From Mytilinidion resinicola (Eukaryota > Ascomycota > Dothideomycetes > Mytilinidiales > Mytilinidiaceae), in contig NW_022985448.1 of the NCBI RefSeq assembly GCF_010093595.1, forward strand, positions 424,499 to 488,498: a stretch of 64,000 bases of DNA, given 5' to 3'. The notes under the pieces were generated by a model, which saw only the letters and a program-made list of their open reading frames with translations, searched no databases and was not told the origin of the DNA. Made by a program: the position numbers and the translations under genes. Positions within the stretch are counted from its first letter, which is position 1. The number at the start of each line of letters is the position of its first letter. Positions 45,731-55,190 of the stretch are shown here, piece by piece.

Positions 45731-47760
45731 TCAAACTGCTCCGTATTTCCCAGCCCCTCCTCCGCACTTCCTGATCGTCTCCTGTAAGTCAACCGTAAGC
45801 TCACCAACAGCCTGTCGCGGCGCTATCATGCCACCCTCAGCGATCTGGTCGGCGATTTTCGCTCGCACAACCTCGAACGCGTTGCGATACTTCTTCGCGG
45901 TTTGCATGCGCTCCGCCATGACGAGGAGCACAATGCTGCAGGCGCTGATGTCGTTGCTGGTCGCGGGAGTGGATATGTCGGAGGGTGAGGACCAGGCGCA
46001 GCAGATGAGCGGGAGGCCGGCTAAGAAGACGGTTTGGAGGGACATCATGCTGTAGCCGACGTACATTATTTGGCGGAGGCGCTTGTAGGTTTGGCAAATG
46101 CCGCCGCACGACGCAGCGAGAGCTTTTAAGAAGCGGGGTGACGCTTGGGGTTTCGTCAATTATGGGTAGAAGAGCAGGCGGAGGGTTTTGAAGTAGAAGA
46201 CCATGTAATGATCATAGCCGTCGAACGCCTTTCCATCAGAGTCAGTCATTCTTCGCGCATCTTGCGAAATCATATCCTTCCAATGCGTTAGCTGGCTGAT
46301 GAAGCCGTCAATCACCGAGTCTTGAACGGCTTCAGTGTGATCTACGCGGTAGATAGTCTGCTCGATCTGTGACTCTATTCGTCGGATTCGAAGGACGTGG
46401 ATACATAGAGATAACGTGGTGCTCATAGCTGGGGCAGGTGTAGACTCTGTCCCTATCTGGGCATGCGCATCAAAGGCATTCTCGACCACGTCGGGGTCAT
46501 TGCATGCTTCATCAATGTCGAGTGATAGGGGCACATCGATATCACGGTCCGATAGTCCGAATGGCCTTCCAAGCGGTATCGAGATTTGCCTGTCGAATGC
46601 ATAGCAGGCCCAGAATATCCGTTTCTGCATCTCAATTCCAAAGTGAAGTCCCTTCGCAGGTGGTATTTGACGATGAAGGCCCAGATCGATCGCGTTGAGC
46701 ATGGCAAGCCGACTATACGCCCAGGCGCCGGGGTCTCTAGATGCAGGAAAGCAATAAACCGCGAGAAGCATTAGCGTACACACTGAGCGGGTGTCCCGAA
46801 ATTGAAGTATCTCATCAAGGTGCTTTAGGGAAGCGGCGTAGTGTGATTCGGGCTTAAAGGCAGGGTTCACTTCCCCAGAAGTCTCGAGAAATCTACCAGC
46901 AGTGGCATACACGAGATGCAAAATGCACTTTTCGTAGGTGTCGAAGATGGTGTACCGGCGTGCGTGGAGTGCTTTAACCCACACGGAATGTAAGACTGGC
47001 CAACGCGACGATATGTGCTTCATGTAGCCTACAATCATCCTGTCTCCTACTTCGGGGGGATTTCGGAGAAGCAAACAGTTTCCTCGTCATTAGTAAGCGA
47101 TGGGGGTCCGGAGCTGGAGAGGCTTGTCCGATAACGAGGCGAAGCATTCCGCCCTGGTTGCTCTTCTCTCTCAGAAGAAACCCGACCAGCCGTCTCATAG
47201 TGATATGGGATGAAGGTCCAATGTAACCGCCATTTGCATCTAGAGAGAGGTCTTTGAGCACTACGACTATGGAATCAATCTGAAAGTCTTGGCCCTCGTC
47301 ATCGTCGTCTGACACTAGATCGATGTCTGGAGGTTCGAACTGTCCCGGAGTCGGTGGAGGTACTTGGAATTGCCCAATAGGGATGTGCGTGCTTGAGCTC
47401 TGGCGCGAGTGCGCTGACTGTGGTTGGTATCGCCATTGACTGTTCCCTGGATCCGGGAGGCCCTGCTCAGTCAAGGAGCTCTCGAGCTGCTCAACGCGGG
47501 ATTCTAGCGACCGAATGTAGTGATTACGGCCAAAGGGCATGGGCTTATTCGGAAGGATATACTCGCATGGCGTTTGGAGACTCCTGCATTTGGAGCAGGA
47601 GGGGTGCGCACCGTCGCATTCTGACTCGGTGAGAAGCTTTATATCATCTACAAGGTAAATAAGACGAACTTTGCTTTCGGAGTTTGCACCTTTGACAAGC
47701 CAAAGCTACCCTAGGACGTTTCGTGGGTCGATGGGTTTGCTCGTATTCGGTCATCTTCAT
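45731..47760 (-). pseudogene. Zn2Cys6 transcription factor with fungal-specific trans domain, probably broken
   Basis: Exon 47760-47670 and the following exon from 47620 join across a GTTCGT...CAG intron to give ACQRCKLRKQKCDG, SCSKCRSLQTPCEY, a complete Zn2Cys6 binuclear cluster (residues about 22-55), then a leucine-containing dimerisation helix. Further on is a fungal transcription-factor domain: PPEVGDRMIVGYMKHISSRW, EILQFRDTRSVCTLMLLAVY, WAYSRLAMLNAIDLGLHRQI, KRIFWACYAFDRQISI. Two lesions show. Near 47075-47130 the frame changes and no canonical intron fits the phases. At 46160-46162 an in-frame TAA (CAA to TAA would explain it) follows LRLLFY-P, while 140 more codons remain open and family-like to 45731 (RFLKALAASCGGICQTYKRL). 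Either the gene is recently disabled or makes a shortened protein. Targets unknown. Confidence 0.7.
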
Positions 47761-48178
47761 GGTCACGTTGAGTTTACGGGAAAGAGAAGAGGATACCGCC
47801 ACCTCGAACCATTTCGTTCCACCCCACTGATGCTCTTCATAGCTTCTTGCTATTGATGGCCTTGTGGAGAATTTCGTCCAGGGCCCAAGATAAGCCGTGA
47901 TAGATCGCATGGTGTTGATTGGGTTCTTCCATCGGATCCGTCGACCCGCTAGTTAGATGCGCGGCCCTGACTCATAAAATAGATAATACTGAGAACATAC
48001 AAAACGCTTTGAAAAGGCTGACAGGTTTAAAGCTGGGGTGATTTCAGACCGCGCCGGTTCTGTATCGACTTTGAGAATTTTGTGTGGAGCATGAACCATC
48101 TCGAGTTATTTTGTACTGAAGAAAATTGGTGCCGATATCTAGTGAGAACGTTCGAGCATTTTGGTACAACATTGGGTA
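47761..48178. other. Gene-free stretch
   Basis: Between the regulator and the IPI1 stop. In-frame upstream ATG codons of the regulator exist to 47910 but lack supporting motifs. Confidence 0.4.
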
Positions 48179-49323
48179 TCATAGAATAATTGATGCCTCC
48201 CTCTCCACACCCTGAAAATCCGCCATACCTTCAAGCACGGCATTTCTCAATTGAGCAGCAGCTCGTCCTGCTTCCCCTCCGCTCTTCTTGGCTTGCTCCA
48301 GCCCAGAAACAATCGCAGTTTCTGCCTTCTCATTGAAAACCCGTTGCCGGTCCTCCCTATCCTCATACATCTCGGCTTCGTCGTCACTAGGTGTGCTGAA
48401 AATATTCAAGTGCCGGTATACATACGATCGCTGAGTGATCATATGCTGGTCCACATTAGTCAACGGAAATCCTGGCCATGGCCCAACTAGAGCACCAAAG
48501 CCGACCGATTCAGGCACCAATCCTACTCTCACGAGTAGTGCAAGACTAGCGATCTGCTTCACGAGCAGCTTGCCTTGGCTACCAGCTTTGCCGAGCGTTG
48601 CCTTCGGCGCAGACCACTTTCCAGTCGAGTCCATCTCCCACCCAAGGAGTCCAAGGAAGCATTTAAGGGTTTTCACCCATCCGCCGGCGCAACTGACAAC
48701 CTCATTGCCGGCAACCTGGAGAAGCCAGTCGAAGATGTCTAACGAGGAAAGCCGAATGTCAGCGGCCAAGTGAGTCAGGCCAGCTCGTGTGTACAGTAGT
48801 AACTGGTCGGCATGACTTGCGATGTCCGCTACGGGCAGACTTTGCAGAAGCTTCAAGAGCTGATGGCGGACGCTGTTTGATGCGTCAAGAATCAAACGTT
48901 GGATTTCGGGAAGAATGACAGCGACTGGCTGTGGTATGGCTGAGCCATTTGGTGTGCTAAGGATCGCAGAAGTCAGATATGCGAGTGATTCTCGCCGCTG
49001 AGAGTCTGCTTTGTGCGAAAGTAATGACAAGTGATGAGAGAATTGTGAGGCGGTTGACGGAGCATTGGTTGAAAGAGATTGCTGGTTCAGGACAATTGCT
49101 AGAGATGCATGAGCTCAGTTGTAATAACGTATGACAGATATTCATTCTTACACTTTGCTTTGAAACTGGTGTCTGTGAAATTAGCAGCCTGCGCTTTGGT
49201 CTTGCCAACCCTGAGCTTCACTTTCTGCGTGGCACATTAGATCACATCGATGAAAGGATGAGCTCCTATACGCACTTGGAAGTCCTTCTTCTTTTCTTTC
49301 TTCTTTTTCGCGCTGGAACCCAT
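48179..49323 (-). CDS. IPI1: Pre-rRNA-processing protein Ipi1 (Rix1 complex)
   Basis: Three exons, 49323-49276 (16 codons), 49224-49152 and 49098-48179, give 346 residues. The donor after TTCAAAGCAAAGT (49151) was chosen because only it gives FKAKSIVLNQQSL in phase. The N-terminus MGSSAKKKKEKKKDFQKVKL is highly basic (nucleolar), followed by NFTDTSFKAKSIVLNQQSL, the family hallmark. HEAT/ARM-like helices follow: LAYLTSAILS, ILPEIQRLILDASNSVRHQL, and ADIRLSSLDIFDWLL. Ipi1 works with Rix1/Ipi2 and Ipi3 in ITS2 processing and late 60S assembly. It shares a divergent promoter interval with IMP4, a 40S-side factor. Confidence 0.88.
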
Positions 49324-49993
49324 CTTTTCGCCGAAGCTGTGACACTGTCTGCCGTTGATGAAGACCCTGCGACTCGAAATTTAGTGTTGTCTGCGTGGAC
49401 CGTGCATGGTTAGTCAGCAAGCTGTTCCATAGTTAGTTATACCTACGGCCGAGCTGGAGCTCCTCCACCGCGAAACGTTCGATCACATACGAGCTTGGAA
49501 GGGTCGAAGTCAGATTTACGACTGTGTTTGGGAGCAGGATTCACAAAAGCTGGTGAACGGCGTCGGCTGCCCCATGATAGCAGTGATTGCGCGTGACGAT
49601 CTCCTTTGGTCGTACTTAGGGCATTTGAAGGATATCGGACCAGACGTGAAGATCTGCCAAGTGTCCTGGGGCTAATTTTGAACCAGACCAGGGGACTGAA
49701 GCCATTGCAAAGCATCTCAACGAGTTCTTGATGACAGTCGAGGCATAAGAGTGAATCGGTAGCATATTTTCCATAACACAAATCTTCATTATAACACGTT
49801 TGGATGTAGTCAATCTCCATGTATCATTAGTGAATAAACATATCGGCGTTATAAAGCAAACGAATACCTAGTCCTTACATTCCATTGAATTTATCAATGA
49901 TGCCAAGCTTCTTCGGCTAAACTTGCTTCGGGTGAAATTTTATAACCCACCACAACTACATCCCACATCTTTCTTGCTCTTCAACCACACATC
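49324..49993. promoter_or_regulatory. Divergent promoter region IPI1 / IMP4
   Basis: 670 bp between the divergent starts of two ribosome-biogenesis genes, compatible with shared control. An open frame of 125 codons on the minus strand (49443-49820, Cys-containing) lies inside and cannot be supported as a gene. Confidence 0.45.
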
Positions 49994-50989
49994 ATGATTG
50001 TAAGGCAGCCCTACGAATAACCACAGTAATTCATCTCAGACTGACTTCTTGCAGCGCCGTCAAGCTCGCGAACGGCGTGACTACCTTTATCGTCGCGCCC
50101 TTACTTTACGAGACGCCGAGCTCACCTCAAAGCGGGCTGCGCTGAAAAGCTCTCTTGCGTCCGGAAAGCCTCTCGACTCGGCCGTTGCAAATGACAAAAC
50201 CCTCAGGAATGATTTCAAGTACGACGAATCTCGAGCAGATCGGACAGCGGAGGAGGAATTAGCTCTGGATGATGAATACCAACAGCTTTCTGGAGTCGTG
50301 GACCCACGTATTCTGGTCACAACCTCGCGCGATCCTTCGTCGCGACTTTCGACTTTCTCCAAAGAGATCAAACTGCTACTTCCCACGTCAATTCGCTTGA
50401 ACCGTGGTAATACGGTGCTGCCAAACATGGTATCCAGTGCCCTCGCACAAGGCTTGAGTGATCTGATTCTTCTTCACGAGGCAAGCTATTTTGTGTACGC
50501 CAGTGTGTGTATCTAATGCTAACCTTATGATAGCATCGTGGCACACCCACTGCTCTAACAGTTTCTCATTTTCCTCATGGTCCCACAGCTTCCTTCTCCC
50601 TTCATAATGTGGTACTGCGTCACGACATCCCTAATGCCTCCCGCGGAACCGTTTCCGAGTCTTACCCACACCTGATATTCGAAGGTTTCAGCACCAAACT
50701 GGGTCTGCGCGTTGTCCAGATCCTCAAGCATCTATTCCCACCCCGCGAAAGCTCAGCTAAAGTCGGCAATCGAATCGTCACCTTCAAGAATATTGAAGAC
50801 AGCATCGAAATGCGCCACCACGTCTTCGTCAAAACTGGTTACCAGAGCGTCGAGCTTGCCGAAGTAGGGCCACGGATGACGATGCGACTCTTCGAGATTC
50901 GAGCTGGGACACTTGACAATAAAGACGGGGATGTTGAGTGGCATATGAACCAGTACACTAGAACATCCAGGAAGAAAGACTATCTGTGA
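49994..50989 (+). CDS. IMP4: U3 snoRNP protein Imp4 (Brix domain)
   Basis: Three exons, 49994-49999 (ATGATT only), 50055-50480 and 50534-50989, give 295 residues. The second intron is GC-AG (GAG|GCAAGC...ATAG). The N-terminus [20 protein letters not shown] is the Imp4 hallmark and decides the two-codon first exon. The Brix/IMP4 domain follows: [60 protein letters not shown] and [20 protein letters not shown]. Near the end, RHHVFVKTG...[15 protein letters not shown] is the sigma70-like RNA-binding motif of the family. Imp4 helps U3 snoRNA pair with the pre-18S rRNA in the SSU processome. Intact. Confidence 0.92.
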
Positions 50990-51141
50990 AAATAGAAGTG
51001 AAGCAAACACAAGGGGTTCAATGTGATGTTTTAGCTGTGCCATCTTGCGTAAGCTCCCATTTCATTACTATTGCAGTACCTCTAAATATTCTAAGTGTAT
51101 ATTGCGCCGTTCAACCCAAGATCAGAATCCATATATCTCCA

Positions 51142-52390
51142 TCAAAGCTGACCATATTCAATAGGGGTTTCCTTGCTTCTTGCACCCTTCTCGGTGTCTT
51201 CCACGCCGCCAACGGAAACATTGCTATTTTGGTCCGCTGGAGCAGCGCCTTCCAAGATCTCTGAATCATCCATCGCTTCGGCGATGAAAAGACCTTCGGG
51301 CGGGAAATGTTTACAGGTCCCGATGTTCATAGGGATCGAGATGATCTAAGGTCATTAGGCATATGCTCTATCGGGTCGCGGAAGATGGATTGCTCACCAG
51401 TCCAACAAAGTACGATAGTTGATAGATGCGAGTCCAACCTTCAGCGATTGGGTGTTTGTTGATGGCACAGACAAAACCGGCCATCGAAGGCCACGTCGCC
51501 ATGAAAAAGGTGAAGAATGCTCTCCAGTTCAAATCAGCAGTATACCAATAGATACCATCCTACAATGATTAGCAGTATCCAAGATGACCAGCATCAGAGA
51601 CGTACCTCACTATACAGGTCTGGAATTTTCCAAATCTGTTTACGCACTATCCAGAAATCGGCGAAAATTGTACCGGCCATCGGTGCGATGAACACTTCAC
51701 GGCACATTTAGCCAGACACATGTGAAAACTTGGGATAGGGGATTTACCTGCAAAAGAACTCAAGACTGTCAGGAACGTAAGAGCCTGAGTCAAGAAACGC
51801 CAGGGCTGTATGACAATTCCTACAACGCAGATGACGATGCAGCCTCTCCTGATATCGATGTACCGAGGAAGGATCGCAGCAATGTCCATTCCCGAGCTCA
51901 TACCGTTCTGCGTAATGTTTACGAAAACTTGTGATGAGATGAGACCAACACCTACTTGGGGTCAGCAAAGCGTTACTTTGATCACATGCAGGAAATTTTC
52001 AACGAACCAGTGAAGAATGTCCCTGCCCGGCATGCCGCAGTATAATGGATGCTTTGAACATATTGCAACATAAGCAGCGGGTTCCAGATGACGACGCCGT
52101 ACATGTTATTCGTTGCCGAAGTGACGAGTATGCCAATGAGCGCACCAAGCGTGACGGTCAAAGGCATGGATATGGCCATTGGAAGTACCGAAGCATTTCT
52201 TGTCTTGGAGTAACGGGTCCAATCACTAATGCGAACCTTTCGATTTGTTAGTCTTCCGAGTTTGAACGAAGAGTCTTGCAATAATAAACATACTGAGCCA
52301 CCAGTGTATGCTCCGGCTACCGACGACATCGAAGACATCATAGCGAAAGCGGCGTCTTTTTGGGAGATGGCGATGACAGGCTTAACTCAA
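51142..52390 (-). pseudogene. NCS1-type permease (purine/pyrimidine/vitamin), C-terminal half only
   Basis: Minus-strand exons join in phase to give VIAISQKDAAFAMMSSMSSV, GGSVRISDWTRYSK, ALIGILVTSATNNMYG, WNPLLMLQYV, VGLISSQVFVNITQNGMSSG, MDIAAILPRYIDIRRG, IAPMAGTIFADFWIV, YTADLNWRAFFTFFMATWPS and a hydrophilic tail ending at 51142. These match the second half of nucleobase:cation symporter-1 proteins (DWxR, GMD, ADFWxVRK, NWRA). All visible splice sites are good. The first six or so membrane spans are absent: upstream of 52390 there is only 300 bp of unrelated sequence before another gene on the opposite strand. It is a 5'-truncated copy, likely non-functional. Confidence 0.7.
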
Positions 52391-52689
52391 ACCCCTGTCG
52401 TGCCCAGTCCGTTCAGGCCGACTGTACAAGGCTGAAGATGCGTCATGACGATTGGTTAGAAGATGTCCTATCCCAACAAACCGTTTGTAATAGAGGCTTA
52501 AAAACAGAGCTTTTAATGGCTGAAGACTTATACTGCGCCTTGCAGAGGCAGGTACGGCGGCTAAGTCCGAGGCTACTTAAATACCAACCTCGCCCGCTCA
52601 ATCTGACTGCTTGGTCCAAGTTATTTAAAGAAACATTCTCTCATTTTTATCAAGGCCGCAGTCGATACCTACGGGTCAGATTCTCCTTC
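52391..52689. other. Gene-free stretch
   Basis: Where the N-terminal half of the permease would be expected. No permease sequence was found on either strand. Confidence 0.45.
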
Positions 52690-53476
52690 ATGGCAGACTT
52701 ACCACAGGTAGCATATTCAGAAGCAGGCCCAGATGTCCAACCGTGGCCTCACCAGCAAGCACACTACTACGCACTAGCGCCGCCCGGGCTTAACAACGAG
52801 ACCAGCATCCACCGCGTAGATACTTCAAAGCATGGCTTAATTTTGGGATTCAGGAAACAGACATTCTGGTTTATTATCGTTCTTAGCGTCGTAGTCATTG
52901 CGGCTGCCATAAGCGGTGGTGTTGGGGGTTCACTAGCGTCCAAAACGCAGAGTGGGCTTCAATACTTTGGTGTCTCAGACACTTTACCTACGAAATACAG
53001 ATCAAAATCCGAACCTCAATTACGATCAACTGAAACTATCACAATCACGCCTTCGTCGTCGTCCTCCGCTAACGCCACATCCCCTTCAACCACAAGCACT
53101 TCAAGCTCTACCACATACGCCTCTAGAGCCCTCCGCCGTTCTCCGTATCGACAACTCGTGCCCGTCCCAAAGTACTCCTCTCCAGTCGTGGAGTAGAGAG
53201 GCTTTCAGCTGCAATCCCTTGACAGATTACAATGGTCACGACGTGGCGGGGCTCCTAGCATACAGTTTGCAGGCTTGCATTGATGCTTGTAGCTCAATGA
53301 ATTGGGCAGCTGGGAGATCGAATTGTGTGGCTATAGCTCTGGCATGGGATATGAGTAATGCGTATGCATTATACCATGGCGCAAACTGTTGGCTAATGGG
53401 GAATATTTCAAAATCTGCACTTGCGGCAAATTCGAATGGGACTATTGCTATACTGTGTGGTTCGGGGGGTTGTTAA
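52690..53476 (+). CDS. Putative single-pass membrane protein with Cys-rich ectodomain, frame problem
   Basis: From MADLPQVAYSEAGPDVQPWP the frame runs through KHGLILGFRKQTFWFIIVLS VVVIAAAISGGVGGSLAS, a transmembrane segment (about residues 57-85), into a Ser/Thr-rich linker TETITITPSSSSSANATSPS. The cysteine-rich end LRIDNSCPSQST, SLQACIDACSSMNWAAGR, NCVAIALAWDM, NCWLMGNISKSAL lies in another frame, ending at 53476. This order (short cytosolic tail, one span, S/T linker, C-x3-C ectodomain) is common in fungal orphan proteins. The change of frame between about 53100 and 53150 fits no intron I can defend (the only phase-compatible one would be 31 bp), so a 1-nt frameshift is likely. Status: probable pseudogene or mis-modelled gene. 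Confidence 0.45.
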
Positions 53477-54098
53477 GTTCAATCTTTGATAGTAAAGAAC
53501 GTTACGAATCTTTGGGAAGGCTTCGATTGCAATAGAGATATTTTGAGCAGCAAAGAGTTATTTAGAAGAGTTTATAGGAGTTATAAGAGACGAAGAACCG
53601 GGTTAATTTTCGGTTCTAACCTTAGCATCAGTGCTTCAACGAGTTCTGAAGACCTTGAAATTTCCCAAGCCGGTAGAAGCTAATCTATTTCAAGTCTCTA
53701 ATATTAAGCTTGTTTACTCTTTGCCATCATTAGTCCCAAGCTCCTCCACTCGGTCCTCTATAACTAGTTGCATAAACCTATCACTTCTTCTCTCTATAAT
53801 AAGCTAAATAAGTTTTTTAAACTTCCTAAGACCCTTATATATCTTATTAAACTTAATTTTCTAAAGTTTAGCCTTTTGAAGTGCTATAATTATATAAAAG
53901 GTAGTGGCTGTGCTGGGGTAAGCGGATCCGGAGTTGAGACTTGAGGCCCCAGATCTGGACTCTGTTCGACAGGGACAGGGATACACAACCTGCCCCGGAA
54001 AGCCCGTAGTCCTGCCAGCCTCCAGGTTCTAATTTCCAGGTCTTAAGTCTCGAGTAAACTTGCTCTATGATATGTTATGGACCATTCTGCAGACAGTC
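53477..54098. other. Gene-free, partly AT-rich stretch
   Basis: About 53480-53920 is AT-rich with TTTTTTAAACTT- and TTAAACTTAATTTT-type sequence, the look of a decayed element. 53920-54098 returns to normal composition. No gene. Confidence 0.5.
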
Positions 54099-54242
54099 AC
54101 ATTCCTTAGACAATACGCTCCTCAGACAACACGCTCCTTAGACAACACACTCCTTAGACAACACGCTCTTTAGATAACACGCTCCTTAGATAGCACGCTC
54201 CTTAGATAAAACGTTCTTAAGACGAAATGTCCTTAAGACAAC
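54099..54242 (+). repeat. Minisatellite, nine 16-bp units
   Basis: Nine contiguous units fit the consensus ACGCTCCTTAGACAAC, starting with ACATTCCTTAGACAAT (54099-54114) and ending ATGTCCTTAAGACAAC (54227-54242); the last three are the most divergent. Related half-units containing CAGACAGTCAC flank both sides (54081 and 54277). No gene over it. Confidence 0.85.
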
Positions 54243-54577
54243 CATGAGCTTAAAACGATGAGATCTCAAGATGAGAGACGTTCTCCAGACAGTCACGCTG
54301 CGAGCATATAGAAAAGGTGGTCCTTATAGCGAAGGGCCTAATTGTTTCGAGACGGCCGTGCTGGATCTGCTTGCTCGCTCGTGTCGTAAAGACTAGCGGC
54401 ATGCAGCGAGTTGGTCCTTCAAGCAGCAGTGGCAACAGTGAATACTGCGTATCCTGCACGCTTCATGCGGCCGGTAAGCTGTCTTGCCAATTAAACGTAG
54501 GTTGCTGCACTCTCCTGCTTGGTGTCGTGCCTTGCGAAGTCCCGCTATGGTTTATAACAAATAAAAATAAAAATTTT

Positions 54578-54842
54578 CCCCTAGAAAAGAACCTAAACTT
54601 CCTCAGCTTACAAAACTATTTCGGGCCCAAATCCATAACCCGGGAATGGTTTGAGGTTCCTCGCTGAAAGTTGACAATTTCTGGTTGGTACATCTGGCAC
54701 TGCGCCGCAGCGGGTGAGCGAGGGTGAGTAAGGGTGAGCAAGGTGGAGCAAGAGTGAGCAGACTTGAGGAGACCTGAGCCGAAGCTGAGTTGGGACTGAG
54801 CCGAACTCAGCCATAGCGGCGCAGGGTCACGTGAGCAGCGGG
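54578..54842 (-). repeat. Dispersed repeat, copy 2 (inverted relative to 4413-4645)
   Basis: Reverse complement aligns with 4413-4645 from CTCACGTGACC to TTTTCTAGGG. This copy is about 30 bp longer because it has more GCTCA-type steps (GTGAGC/GAGTGAGC on the plus strand). Non-coding. Confidence 0.75.
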
Positions 54843-55190
54843 GGTGGGTAGAGTTCACATAAGTTACGATTCGACCATGGTGCTAGGAACGCTCCGGGCT
54901 CACTCTGAGTGCTAGGGCGTTATCGCGTGCATCGGGAGAGTTGCTAGCTTCCGCAACCCTCGAGACGGAGACTCCACTCCAAACCGCAACACCACACCAC
55001 CGTGTCAAGACTCGCGGACCGACATAGAAGAACGCGTCTGGGGCCGCGGCAAGATGCGGTTGCCCCTCATTGTCCCGCATTCTCAGCTAGGGTCCTGTTT
55101 GTTGGTTCCTGAAAAAGCCACCGAATCTTCTTCTATCACTGAACTATTACGCTACAAATTTTCGTTTGTCTCTCTCTGCACCAATTGGCA
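54843..55190. other. Gene-free stretch
   Basis: Between the dispersed repeat and the monooxygenase pseudogene; nothing recognised. Confidence 0.4.

Noticed and set aside
49443..49820. 125-codon Cys-containing minus-strand frame between IPI1 and IMP4
   Set aside because: No recognisable domain, overlaps the promoter interval of two well-supported genes, no splice support.
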